Shown: positions 15,518 to 23,093, numbered from the stretch's first letter. The stretch: 23,140 bases of DNA from an uncultured Eubacterium sp. (GCA_910586445.1 CAJUHV010000062.1:1-23140), one strand, 5' to 3'. Notes: generated by a model not told the origin, from the sequence alone. Translations and numbers: made by a program.

Positions 15518-16735
15518 TCAGTCAGCCACCATATGGCTCCTTCGATAATCCCATGGCGTCATGCTGTAATTGGCCTTGAATACTTTCGAAAAATAATTAT
15601 TATCGGTATACCCTACATAAGCGGCAATCTCCTGCACGCTGGCTTTGCTTGCGCACAGCAGCTCTGCAGCAATCTCACATCGTTTTTTTGCCAGATACTG
15701 CTTTACCGTCATGCCTGTTTCCTGCCCAAACCGCCTGACCAGCTCATGCCTGCCCATTCCGGCTGCAATGGATATTTCCTGTATCGTCATAGGCTTGCTC
15801 AGGTTCGCAGACATATACTCGATTGCCCTGGCAACCCATAGGGAATATGCCGCTTTCTGCTTTGCCTGTATCTGTGCACAGATTCTCTCAATCATGCGCG
15901 TGACCAGCCGGTCGATCTCTGTTTTTGAGACAGCATGCCGCATACGCTGTGCATATTCCTGACTGACCGAATCAATCAGCACCGGACTTAACCCCGCCTG
16001 CTTTGCTCCTATGCGCACTATCGTTCTTATAATCGCTGCCGAAACCAGCTGATCACGCATATCATTTGAGAGAAACTTAATATCAGAAGTCACCGCAGCC
16101 ATTTCCTGAAACAGCCTCTGAACCTGACCGCTCTCACCACGGCTTACTGCGGTAATAATCTGATCCTCCAGCGCATACCTTCTGTTCACCACGGATGCAT
16201 CTGCATACGCCTCGTTGAATGTCAGGGCATTCTGCATATTTTTTTCATCCAGACAGACCTCTTTGATCTGGCGCTGCCGCTTACCTTTCGAATGCTCGAT
16301 AATCAGATATGCCATACGGACCGACTCACTATTTTTACAAATCGGCAGCCTGCAGCGGTACGCCTTATAAGACGATACCGCCGCCTCCGAAGCTTCTGCC
16401 TGTGCGAGCACCAGGCGCGCCTGATGATCGCTCCATGCCTCTTCTACATAAGGCCCCAGCATAACCCAGCGGGAGCCGGCCTTAAACAAAACCAGCCGGG
16501 AGCCGAGTGTTTCTAAAATATCGTATATAAAATCCTCTGACGCGTTTGCTAAATAACCCTGCAGTCCCTGGGCTGTATAAATACGCTGCAGCCGGGGCGA
16601 AAAACAATACCGGCTTTCAAACTGGTCTAATACCGCCATATCGTGATCGTAAATCGTAACGGACAGCCCTGTCAATGCCGGAATCAGAAGGGCTGCCGAT
16701 TCCAAAAAATCTTTTGGTTCGTCTATCTCATACAT
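15518..16735 (-). CDS. AraC-family transcriptional regulator with an unassigned N-terminal sensor region
   Basis: The protein is 405 residues from ATG at 16735. The C-terminal ~100 residues are a clear AraC DNA-binding domain (MTIQEISIAAGMGRHELVRRF, then VQEIAAYVGYTDNNYFSKVFK, ending MTPWDYRR). The first ~280 residues have no motif I can name; no cupin, receiver or membrane segment is seen. The frame continues upstream to a GTG at 16819 (433 residues), but that codon lies inside a hairpin that appears to end the rpmF transcript and has no ribosome site. ATG at 16735 has only a weak site (TGGA), so the start is uncertain. The gene's target is unknown; the uronate operon is the nearest catabolic candidate. 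Confidence 0.82.
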   Translation of the reverse strand: MYEIDEPKDFLESAALLIPALTGLSVTIYDHDMAVLDQFESRYCFSPRLQRIYTAQGLQGYLANASEDFIYDILETLGSRLVLFKAGSRWVMLGPYVEEAWSDHQARLVLAQAEASEAAVSSYKAYRCRLPICKNSESVRMAYLIIEHSKGKRQRQIKEVCLDEKNMQNALTFNEAYADASVVNRRYALEDQIITAVSRGESGQVQRLFQEMAAVTSDIKFLSNDMRDQLVSAAIIRTIVRIGAKQAGLSPVLIDSVSQEYAQRMRHAVSKTEIDRLVTRMIERICAQIQAKQKAAYSLWVARAIEYMSANLSKPMTIQEISIAAGMGRHELVRRFGQETGMTVKQYLAKKRCEIAAELLCASKASVQEIAAYVGYTDNNYFSKVFKANYSMTPWDYRRSHMVAD

Positions 16736-16806
16736 AAAATTTTCAATCCAGCATGATGAAAAAAAAGAAGCCTGCCTGATTCTGCCGGTTCTTTCCTTAA
16801 TGCATA

Positions 16807-16838
16807 ACAATAAACGCACGCAGCGCGCTTTTTATTGT
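16807..16838 (-). terminator. Hairpin after rpmF, probable terminator
   Basis: On the minus strand ACAATAAA (16831–16838) pairs perfectly with TTTATTGT (16807–16814). An inner stem CGCGC/GTGCG with one G–U pair lies around a TGC loop, and three bases bulge on one side. The distal arm is U-rich but no long T-run follows. The G–U pair forms only in the minus-strand transcript. It lies about 60 bases after the rpmF stop codon. Confidence 0.5.
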
Positions 16839-16898
16839 CTTACGAAAGAACAGACAGCTCCTCAGGCAGCCTCTTAATAGTGGTCTGGTTTTAACAAA

Positions 16899-17078
16899 CT
16901 AGTCCATTGCAATAATTTCTCTTTTATTATATGACCCACAATTCTTGCATACACGATGCGGTACCATCAATTCACCGCATTTGCTGCATTTTACCAATGT
17001 AGGCGGTTTCATTTTCCAGTTTGCTCTTCTCTTATCTCTTCTGCTCTTAGAAGTTTTATTCTTTGGACAAATTGACAT
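16899..17078 (-). CDS. rpmF: 50S ribosomal protein L32
   Basis: The 59-residue protein begins MSICPKNKTSKSRRDKRRAN and carries a CxxC…CxxC zinc-ribbon (CSKC at about 31–34, CKNC at about 44–47), typical of bacterial L32. The reading frame opens further upstream at 17213, but that extension lies out of frame over the DUF177 gene. ATG at 17078 has AAGGAGGTG upstream, formed by the end of yceD, and matches the family start. It follows yceD by four bases, the widely conserved yceD–rpmF pair. Confidence 0.97.
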   Translation of the reverse strand: MSICPKNKTSKSRRDKRRANWKMKPPTLVKCSKCGELMVPHRVCKNCGSYNKREIIAMD

Positions 17079-17082
17079 CTGC

Positions 17083-17655
17083 TCACACCTCCTTAAACTT
17101 ATTAAATACATCTTGAAATGCTGCCATCCGCGGATCTGGAATTGTCTGGCTGCAACCGCAGTCCATCTTGTTGCGGTCACAGCCGCATTTGAGGCAGATT
17201 CCCCTGCAGTCATCCTTACACAATACCTTCATCGGCCAGGCAAGCAGAATCTCTCCATACACCAGCCGGTCTGCGTCTAGCCGGTCGCCATCCATATACT
17301 CCAGCTGTTCCAGCTGATCATCGTCTTCCTCAGACAAATCCTCCTCCGTGCTGCCTGCACCCTTTGCACAGTCCTCTAATGACTGCGGCAGCGGAATATT
17401 TTTGTCTATGGACAGATGCAGCGTTCTGGATACATCTTTTAAACAGCGGTCACATGGGATAGACACTGTCACATCCAGCTCACCCTGGATCAGCAGCCGC
17501 TTGTTCTCCACGTTGGCAAGATGCAACTTGAATGGTTCTTTTTTTATAATAGGAAATACACCCAGCTGCGAAGAAAACGTATCCATATCAATATGAACAT
17601 CCTTGTCTTCTTCCATACCTGCATTAGAACAAACTGCAATAAGATCTAAAATCAT
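17083..17655 (-). CDS. yceD: DUF177 family protein (YceD)
   Basis: This 190-residue protein has a CDRC motif in the first half (about 69–72), an acidic middle (TEEDLSEEDDDQLEQLE) and a C-terminal cysteine cluster, CKDDCRGICLKCG then CGCS. These are typical of DUF177, which in bacteria and chloroplasts is linked to 23S rRNA accumulation and is nearly always encoded before rpmF. AGGAG lies seven bases before ATG. It shares a strong promoter with rpmF; the two are probably a bicistronic unit also reachable by readthrough from ackA, since no terminator was seen between them. Confidence 0.93.
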   Translation of the reverse strand: MILDLIAVCSNAGMEEDKDVHIDMDTFSSQLGVFPIIKKEPFKLHLANVENKRLLIQGELDVTVSIPCDRCLKDVSRTLHLSIDKNIPLPQSLEDCAKGAGSTEEDLSEEDDDQLEQLEYMDGDRLDADRLVYGEILLAWPMKVLCKDDCRGICLKCGCDRNKMDCGCSQTIPDPRMAAFQDVFNKFKEV

Positions 17656-17680
17656 GGCACACTCCTATCTATGCATATAT

Positions 17681-17718
17681 GTTTGAACTCCATTCCCACA
17701 TTTTTCAAACACACTCTA
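17681..17718 (-). promoter_or_regulatory. Leader hairpin of yceD–rpmF overlapping a shared 20-base motif
   Basis: Just after the predicted start of transcription the minus strand reads TAGAGTGTGTTTGAAAAATG (17699–17718). Its GTTTGAA (17704–17710) can pair with TTCAAAC (17681–17687) around a 16-base loop. The 20-base motif differs by one base from a sequence next to the truncated transposase at 23091–23110. A role in control of the ribosomal operon is possible but only inferred. Confidence 0.45.
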
Positions 17719-17721
17719 AAA

Positions 17722-17750
17722 AGTATAACCAAGTGCGATTTATTTGTCAA
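17722..17750 (-). promoter_or_regulatory. Strong promoter of yceD–rpmF
   Basis: A perfect TTGACA (17745–17750) and TATACT (17722–17727) on the minus strand are separated by 17 bases, a near-ideal housekeeping promoter. It lies between ackA and yceD. Confidence 0.85.
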
Positions 17751-17798
17751 TAAGGAAATGCGATATTATTTCTTCCAAAAACATCTGAAGCCACAGCA

Positions 17799-18989
17799 CT
17801 ATGCTAACAGCTGTACTGTCTCTCTGGCAATCGCCAGCTCTTCATTGGTCGGAACTACTAGCACCTTTACCTTTGAATCCGGTGTAGAGATCACGATCTC
17901 CTCGCCGCGCCTGCTGTTTGCCTCATCATCAATCTGAATGCCCAGATAACCGAGGCTGTCGCAGATCTCCCTGCGCGTTACGCCGTTATTCTCACCAAGC
18001 CCTGCCGTAAAGCAGATGCAGTCCACACCATTCATAGCTGCCGCATAAGCACCTATGTATTTAAGCACGCGGTAATTAAATACACGCTGTGCGATGTCTG
18101 CACGCTGATTGCCCTGCTCGGCAGCTGCCTCCAGATCACGGAAATCAGACGATACGCCGGATAGTCCCATAACGCCGGATTTCTTATTTAATACGTTCAT
18201 AACGCCTGCCATATCCAGGCCTTCCTTTTTAGCAATAAACTCTACTGCTGACGGATCAATGTCACCCGAACGTGTGCCCATTACCAGGCCTTCCAATGGA
18301 GAAAGCCCCATAGAGGTGTCTACAGACTTTCCGTTTTTCACTGCACAGACAGAGGCACCATTGCCAAGGTGGCATACGATCGTTTTTAACGATTCATACG
18401 GCTTGTCCAAAAGAGCTGCCGCGCGTTTGGATACGTAACTGTGGCTTGTGCCGTGGAACCCGTATTTACGGACTGCATAATTTTCATAATACTCATATGG
18501 CACGCCATATAAATAAGCCTCCTGCGGCATTGTCTGATGAAATGCGGTATCAAATACGCCCACCATAGGCGTATCAGGCATCAATTCCTGACATGCACGC
18601 ACCCCGATCAGATTTGCCGGGTTATGCAGCGGCGCAAGGTCGGAGCAGTCCTCCACTGCCTGTATCATCTCTTCTGTGATGACCGCAGAAGCTGCAAATT
18701 TCTCACCGCCATGCACGATGCGGTGTCCGACCGCTCCGATTTCATCCAGGCTCCTGATTACACCCGTCTTTTCATTGACCAGTGCATCAATCACCATCTG
18801 TATCGCCTGCTTATGCGTCGGCATATCAGATTCTGTAATCTCCTTTGCACCCCCTGCAGGCTCATAAACCAGCCTGCCGTCAATGCCTATGCGCTCACAC
18901 AGCCCCTTTGCAAGCACGTCCTCCGTTTCAGAATTAATCACCTGATACTTTAAGGATGAACTCCCACAGTTAATAACTAATACATTCAT
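17799..18989 (-). CDS. ackA: Acetate kinase
   Basis: This 396-residue cytoplasmic enzyme interconverts acetyl phosphate plus ADP and acetate plus ATP, the last step of fermentative ATP production. It begins with the family signature VLVINCGSSSLKYQ and shows HRIVHGGEKF, FDTAFHQTMP, YGFHGTSHSYVS, CHLGNGASVCAVKNGKS, TRSGDIDP and NEELAIA near the end. Length is normal. AAAGGAG lies nine bases before ATG. The phosphotransacetylase gene (pta), often upstream in Clostridia, is not here: the upstream neighbour is a divergent chemotaxis gene. Confidence 0.98.
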   Translation of the reverse strand: MNVLVINCGSSSLKYQVINSETEDVLAKGLCERIGIDGRLVYEPAGGAKEITESDMPTHKQAIQMVIDALVNEKTGVIRSLDEIGAVGHRIVHGGEKFAASAVITEEMIQAVEDCSDLAPLHNPANLIGVRACQELMPDTPMVGVFDTAFHQTMPQEAYLYGVPYEYYENYAVRKYGFHGTSHSYVSKRAAALLDKPYESLKTIVCHLGNGASVCAVKNGKSVDTSMGLSPLEGLVMGTRSGDIDPSAVEFIAKKEGLDMAGVMNVLNKKSGVMGLSGVSSDFRDLEAAAEQGNQRADIAQRVFNYRVLKYIGAYAAAMNGVDCICFTAGLGENNGVTRREICDSLGYLGIQIDDEANSRRGEEIVISTPDSKVKVLVVPTNEELAIARETVQLLA

Positions 18990-19038
18990 TCTCTTTCTCC
19001 TTTATATTTAATTATATGATAACTGCATAATTATTTAC

Positions 19039-19067
19039 ATTATAAACCTAATTTCCTGTAGATACAA
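19039..19067 (-). promoter_or_regulatory. Promoter of ackA
   Basis: TTGTAT (19062–19067) and a perfect TATAAT (19039–19044) on the minus strand are 17 bases apart, 50 bases before the ackA ATG. Confidence 0.75.
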
Positions 19068-19081
19068 GAACTGTTAAAATT

Positions 19082-19109
19082 TTGACAAAATAGAAAAATA
19101 CAATATAAA
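19082..19109 (+). promoter_or_regulatory. Promoter of the chemotaxis receptor gene
   Basis: A perfect TTGACA (19082–19087) and TATAAA (19104–19109) are 16 bases apart. Transcription would start near 19116, leaving about 100 bases of leader before ATG at 19216. The leader carries an inverted repeat, GTAAATA/TATTTAC (19165–19171 and 19177–19183, five-base loop), possibly an operator. No flagellar-type sigma promoter was recognised. Confidence 0.65.
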
Positions 19110-19215
19110 TAGAAAACAAATGCTTGCATTTTCTGTTATTTCATTCTATTATATTAATCAGGTTGTAAATACGATTTATTTACGACAAAAAAACTATAAT
19201 TTCGAGGCAGAGGAT

Positions 19216-20868
19216 ATGGATCATAAGAATTCTACAAAAAAAATGCGGCATCTTGGTCAGAAGATAAGCCTTACGGCAGGATGCCTGCTGATTCTGAGCA
19301 TTGCAGTTGTTGTCACCATCTGCATATCAATGTTTTACACACTAATCATGAATATGCTGCGGGACCAGTGTGTACACGGCACAAACATGCTTGCATGGGA
19401 GCTAGACGAATATGTAGGGCCAGAAGACAAATCACTTATGCTGGACGACTTAAAAGAAGAGCTCGGCTGCGAATTTACCATTTTCCATGGCGATGAACGC
19501 GCATATACGACCATCATGCAGGATGGGGAACGCGTCATAGGCACCAAGCTCTCAGATGAGCTTGCTGAAATTGTGCTGAAAAAGGGTCAGTCTTATATAG
19601 GCAATGCCTCAATCCTTGGAGTAAAGCATCTTTGCTCCTACGTGCCGACAAAGGATGAAAACGGCCAGATAAACGGCCTTATTTTTGCCGGCATTTCGAC
19701 CCAGAGTGCCTACTCGCAGCTTAACCGCACGGTCACGGCTTCTATTATCAGCGGCGGTGCCATGCTTGTTTTATGCATTGTGCTGATGTCTATTTTTGTC
19801 CGTTATACCGTGACTCGTCCGCTTTCCAAGCTCACAGATCTGGCACGTACCATGGAACAGGGAAATCTAGGCCTTGAAAGCGGCAGTGACCTGAGCGCAG
19901 GAATACGCTCAAGTGACGAAATCGGCCTGTTAGCAGAGATATTCGAACGCATGATCCGCCGCTTAAAAGGCTACATAGGAGAAATCTCCACCATATTAGA
20001 ATCTATTTCCGACGGAAATCTGGCAACAGGCACGACGCAGGATTATACCGGTGACTTTACTTCGATCAAAAACTCTCTGGACGGCATATTGAGCAATTTA
20101 AGCAGCACAATGTCCCAGATCGTCGAAAGCTCCGAGCATGTATCCAACGGCTCAAGGCAGATGGCCGCAGGCTCTCAGGCATTAAGCCAGGGTGCAGTAG
20201 AACAGGCAGGAGCTGTCGAAGAGCTGGAACAATCAATCTCAGATATTTCAAAACGTGTAGAAGAAACAGCTGCCAACGCCAGCCAGGCCAGCCGCAAGGT
20301 AGATGCGGTCGGCAGCCAGATCTTCGAAAGCAATCAAAAAATGCATCAAATGATCGTTGCCATGCATGAGATCAATAACTGCTCAAGCGAGATTGAAAAG
20401 ATCATTAAGACGATAGAAACTATCGCTTCACAGACAAATATACTTGCGCTGAATGCAGCCGTAGAAGCCTCCAGGGCAGGTGAATCAGGCAGGGGCTTTG
20501 CCGTTGTTGCAGAAGAGGTGCGTACGCTTGCCGGACAAAGCGCAGAAGCCTCCAAAACGACTTCTGACCTGATCGAGCGTACAATACAGGCTGTCGGCCA
20601 CGGCTCTAAAATTGCCAGCGAAACAGCCAGCCAGCTGGAAAAAGCCGTTTCCGGCGTCAGCGAGATTGTAGAAACTACCAACATCATCGCAGAAGCCTCA
20701 CGCGGACAGGCTGACCATATCGCACAGGTACAGGAACGCATTACCCAGATTTCGCAGGTAGTCCAGACAAATACGTCTACTGCCCAGGAAAGCGCCGCTA
20801 CAAGTGAGGAGCTGAGTTCACAGGCCAGGCTTTTAAAGAAGCTGATCGGGATGTTTCGGGTTCGGTAA
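19216..20868 (+). CDS. Methyl-accepting chemotaxis protein
   Basis: This 550-residue transmembrane chemoreceptor should pass ligand signals to CheA/CheW. Transmembrane segments lie at about 20–43 and 174–196. Between them is a single-Cache-like extracellular domain of about 130 residues, with TTIMQDGERVIGTKL and GQSYIGNASILG. HAMP follows (about 197–250). The signalling domain has the conserved hairpin tip IASQTNILALNAAVEASRAG…GRGFAVVAEEVR at 403–436. There is no C-terminal CheR/CheB tether pentapeptide. The frame opens at ATG 19120, but only ATG 19216 has a ribosome site (GAGG, eight bases away), and the extra 32 residues are unlike receptors. No motility genes are in the window. Confidence 0.93.
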   Translation: MDHKNSTKKMRHLGQKISLTAGCLLILSIAVVVTICISMFYTLIMNMLRDQCVHGTNMLAWELDEYVGPEDKSLMLDDLKEELGCEFTIFHGDERAYTTIMQDGERVIGTKLSDELAEIVLKKGQSYIGNASILGVKHLCSYVPTKDENGQINGLIFAGISTQSAYSQLNRTVTASIISGGAMLVLCIVLMSIFVRYTVTRPLSKLTDLARTMEQGNLGLESGSDLSAGIRSSDEIGLLAEIFERMIRRLKGYIGEISTILESISDGNLATGTTQDYTGDFTSIKNSLDGILSNLSSTMSQIVESSEHVSNGSRQMAAGSQALSQGAVEQAGAVEELEQSISDISKRVEETAANASQASRKVDAVGSQIFESNQKMHQMIVAMHEINNCSSEIEKIIKTIETIASQTNILALNAAVEASRAGESGRGFAVVAEEVRTLAGQSAEASKTTSDLIERTIQAVGHGSKIASETASQLEKAVSGVSEIVETTNIIAEASRGQADHIAQVQERITQISQVVQTNTSTAQESAATSEELSSQARLLKKLIGMFRVR

Positions 20869-20905
20869 ACATAACGCTGCAGCATTTATATGATCAAAGA
20901 CATGA

Positions 20906-20945
20906 AAAACGGGAGCTGTCACTGTCATTGGACTGCTCCCGTTTT
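20906..20945 (+). terminator. Rho-independent terminator after the chemotaxis receptor
   Basis: AAAACGGGAGC (20906–20916) pairs perfectly with GCTCCCGTTTT (20935–20945) around an 18-base loop, with Ts at the end of the distal arm. It lies 37 bases after the stop codon. Because A- and T-runs flank it symmetrically it could also stop transcription coming from the right. Confidence 0.88.
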
Positions 20946-20956
20946 CAAACACGCTC
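20942..20956 (-). repeat. Boundary motif GAGCGTGTTTGAAAA, left copy
   Basis: On the minus strand 20942–20956 reads GAGCGTGTTTGAAAA. The same 15 bases occur in the opposite orientation at 23093–23107. This copy overlaps the T-run of the receptor's terminator and lies just beyond the point where the FkbH-like remnant loses recognisable homology. Confidence 0.7.
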
Positions 20957-21096
20957 CAGCTCTCCCCTATCTTGCTAAGTATTCTGATTCAAAAAACTGT
21001 GGCTGTATGCCATATTTGATCCATCAGTTTTCTGCGCAGATACTTTCGCCTTCGCAGGATCATTTTACTGTCAAACGGATATTCTAATTCACGCAT
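20957..21096 (-). pseudogene. Remnant of an FkbH-like (HAD-IIIC family) protein gene
   Basis: From ATG at 21096, with AGGAG eight bases upstream, the minus strand encodes MRELEYPFDSKMILRRRKY and a few more residues, the typical start of FkbH-like proteins in surface-polysaccharide clusters. The frame stops at 20989–20991 after 35 codons. In another frame the overlapping bases read WIKYGIQPQFFESEYLAR and then stop; GIxPxFxESEY is the family segment expected some 60 residues in. So about 30 residues including the usual AVLGGSTT motif are gone, with a frameshift, and nothing recognisable follows ESEY. It begins 11 bases after the glycosyltransferase remnant, so the two were probably one operon. 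Recognition is from memory of the family. Confidence 0.7.
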
Positions 21097-21107
21097 AATA
21101 TATTCTC

Positions 21108-22220
21108 CTATTCACCAATATGCGAAAGCATTCTGCTCTCTCCAAAAACTGCCTGCTCAAACTCTGCATATGCCTCCCTGTTATATTCTTCATCCATAAA
21201 AACATAGTCATCAGGCACCTTTCCCAAAAGATACACCCTAAGCCCCTCATAAATAGAATCTGCCTCCTTATGAACGATATACTGTCCTTTTGTTACCACA
21301 GAGCCTTCTATCGTGGCATAATCGGATAAAATGATCGGCATATGCAGCGCCCTTGCCTCAAATACAACAAGCGGCTGTCCTTCGTATAAGGACGGCCGCA
21401 CAAAGCAGTCACACTGTCTCATCAGCCCAAATGGATTGGACAGCCTGCCGACTGTTACGAACCGTATTACGCCGTTTTTTACAGCCTCTGTGCAGCCGCA
21501 TAATTCCATGTTTTTATCCTCTGACAGATCAAAACGCCCTGGCTGCAGCGGGATCAGCTTCATATTCGTAAGAAAGTCACTCTCTGAAAGCAGCGTGTAA
21601 TAATATTCATCCTGCCTTCGGATTATTTTTCCCTCCCGGCTCCCTGCGTGCACGGAGGCAAAGTCCACGCAGTTTTTTGCATGCTTAAATTTCTCCGGCG
21701 GCACATATTTTGAAAAATTGTCCCTGTTTACCTCCATAAGCTGTCTGCTGCTGGAAACAAGGTGATCAAACTGTGGATACAGTGCAAAAATCCTTTCCAG
21801 CCAATGAAACCTTGTGCGGTATTCGGAACACATATCACTGTGCATCCATATGCAGGTTTTTGCATTTTTCTGCATCAGGCAGATCGTTGCAAAAAAACTG
21901 CTGAATCCTTCGTAGTCTATGATATAGTCAAATACAGCCTCTCCAAACAGCCTGCGGAATTCCCTCTCATATGCTTTTCTAGGAAATATTACTTTCCTTA
22001 ATCCGCGGATCGGATTTGCCTGTGTATAAAAATGATTGCGTATTTCTTCTGATACGGTTCTTGGCATAGCTCCCGGACGTACAATCACTCTGGCTTTTGG
22101 ATTCAAGTGCATGATCAGCTCTTTCTGTACCCTGTCCCTGGATGGTTCGACGAGAACCGTCACATCATACTTCTCGTAATCTATTTCATTGAGCAGATTT
22201 GCCAGTGCGGTACTGATTCC
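21108..22220 (-). pseudogene. Glycosyltransferase (GT4-like), 5'-truncated by an IS and internally deleted
   Basis: Coding homology on the minus strand runs from about 22220 (GISTALANLLNEIDYEKYDV) to the stop at 21108. The N-terminus is missing: the left end of an IS256-type element lies at about 22222, and no ATG is in frame upstream. A GTG at 22163 could open a 351-residue frame but has no ribosome site. The GT4 donor-site motif EGQPLVVFE (E-x7-E) is present. However, VTVGRLS is joined directly to NPFGLMRQCDCF at about 21437/21438; in full-length relatives several dozen residues of the Rossmann domain lie between them. So it has an apparent in-frame deletion. Original role: probably cell-surface polysaccharide or teichoic acid glycosylation. 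It is almost certainly inactive. Confidence 0.75.
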
Positions 22221-22301
22221 AGAGAGTGTGAAATTTTTTCTGTAAATAGTGTTTAGAAAGGTCTTCTATGATAAAATAAAAATTATAGGAGGCCTTTTAT
22301 T
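22221..22301. other. IS left end and transposase leader
   Basis: Eighty AT-rich bases lie between the glycosyltransferase remnant and the transposase ATG. They should hold the left inverted repeat of the IS and the transposase promoter, though I see no clear -35/-10 pair. The AGGAGG ribosome site is at about 22287–22292. Confidence 0.5.
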
Positions 22302-23090
22302 ATGGCAAGAGAAAAGAAACCTGTACACAGAGTACAAATGACAGAGGGAAAACGAAACATCATCCATCAGCTCTTAGAGGAGTACGATATCCAGACCGCC
22401 GAAGATATCCAGGATGCCTTGAAGGATCTGCTCGGCGGAACCATCAAGGAAATGATGGAGGCAGAAATGGACGGGCATCTCGGCTATGGAAAATCTGAAC
22501 GTTCTGACAGTGATGATTACCGTAACGGCTGCAAGCGCAAACGCGTAAACAGCCGTTATGGCTCCATGGAGATTGAGGCACCCCGGGACAGGAAGTCGAC
22601 CTTTGAACCACAGGTAGTCAAAAAACGCCAGAAAGACATTTCCGATATTGACCAGAAGATCATTTCCATGTATGCCAGAGGAATGACTACAAGACAGATC
22701 TCGGAAACCATCGAGGACATCTATGGATTTGAGACATCCGAGGGTTTTATTTCCGGCGTTACGGATAAAATACTGCCGCAGACCGAAGACTGGCAGAACC
22801 GCCCGTTAAACAAGTCATACCCCATCCCCTACATTGATGCGGTTCATTATTCCGTCCGTGACAATGGCGTGATCCGGAAGCCGGCAGCGTATGTGATTCT
22901 CGGCATCAATGCGGAAGGGCGCAAGGAGGTATTGACAATCAGCGTCGGTGACAATGAAAGTTCAAAATACTGGCTGTCTGTATTGAATGAGCTGAAAAAC
23001 CACGGGGTAAAAGACGTTCTGGTCATCTGTGCGGATGGTCTTGCCGGAATAAAGGAAGCGGTTGCAGCGGCATTTCCAAAGACTGAATAC
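22222..23090 (+). mobile_element. Left part of an IS256-family insertion sequence, right end lost
   Basis: The element appears to start at GAGAGTGTGAAATTTTTTCT (from 22222), where glycosyltransferase homology stops. It carries the transposase start 80 bases in. At 23090 the transposase homology ends abruptly and a different sequence begins (TAGAGCGTGTTTG). The right inverted repeat and target duplication are therefore not visible. The exact left boundary is inferred from the loss of host-gene homology, not from a matched repeat pair. Confidence 0.7.
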
Positions 23091-23093
23091 TAG
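22302..23093 (+). pseudogene. IS256-family (Mutator-type) transposase, C-terminally truncated
   Basis: The 263-residue product starts at ATG 22302 with AGGAGG nine bases upstream. It has MEAEMDGHLGYGKSERSD and YRNGCKRKRV near the N-terminus, then YIDAVHYSVRD with the first catalytic Asp (D179), and VICADGLAGIKEAVAAAFP with the second (D245). Family members are about 400 residues long; here translation stops right after FPKTEY. The catalytic Glu of the DDE triad and the whole C-terminal third are missing, so transposition by this copy is not expected. The stop codon TAG is part of the foreign sequence that follows. Confidence 0.9.

Noticed and set aside
16736..16819. 28-residue N-terminal extension of the second AraC regulator from GTG
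   Set aside because: The GTG lies in the hairpin following rpmF and has no ribosome site; kept only as an alternative.
17079..17213. N-terminal extension of L32 to 104 residues
   Set aside because: The extra part overlaps yceD out of frame; ATG at 17078 has a perfect ribosome site and gives the standard 59-residue protein.
19195..19200. TATAAT close to the chemoreceptor start
   Set aside because: Transcription from it would begin inside the ribosome site and no -35 is present; the upstream TTGACA/TATAAA pair fits better.
19120..19215. 32-residue extension of the chemoreceptor from the first ATG
   Set aside because: No ribosome site there, while GAGG precedes ATG 19216; the extension adds an unlikely extra segment.
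20346..20885. 179-residue open frame on the minus strand
   Set aside because: It is antisense to the chemoreceptor signalling domain and its composition follows from the codons of that gene; no ribosome site or homology seen.
22164..22268. Functional N-terminus of the glycosyltransferase
   Set aside because: The frame stays open into the IS sequence but has no ATG or ribosome site and reaches a TAG at about 22267; homology stops at about 22220.
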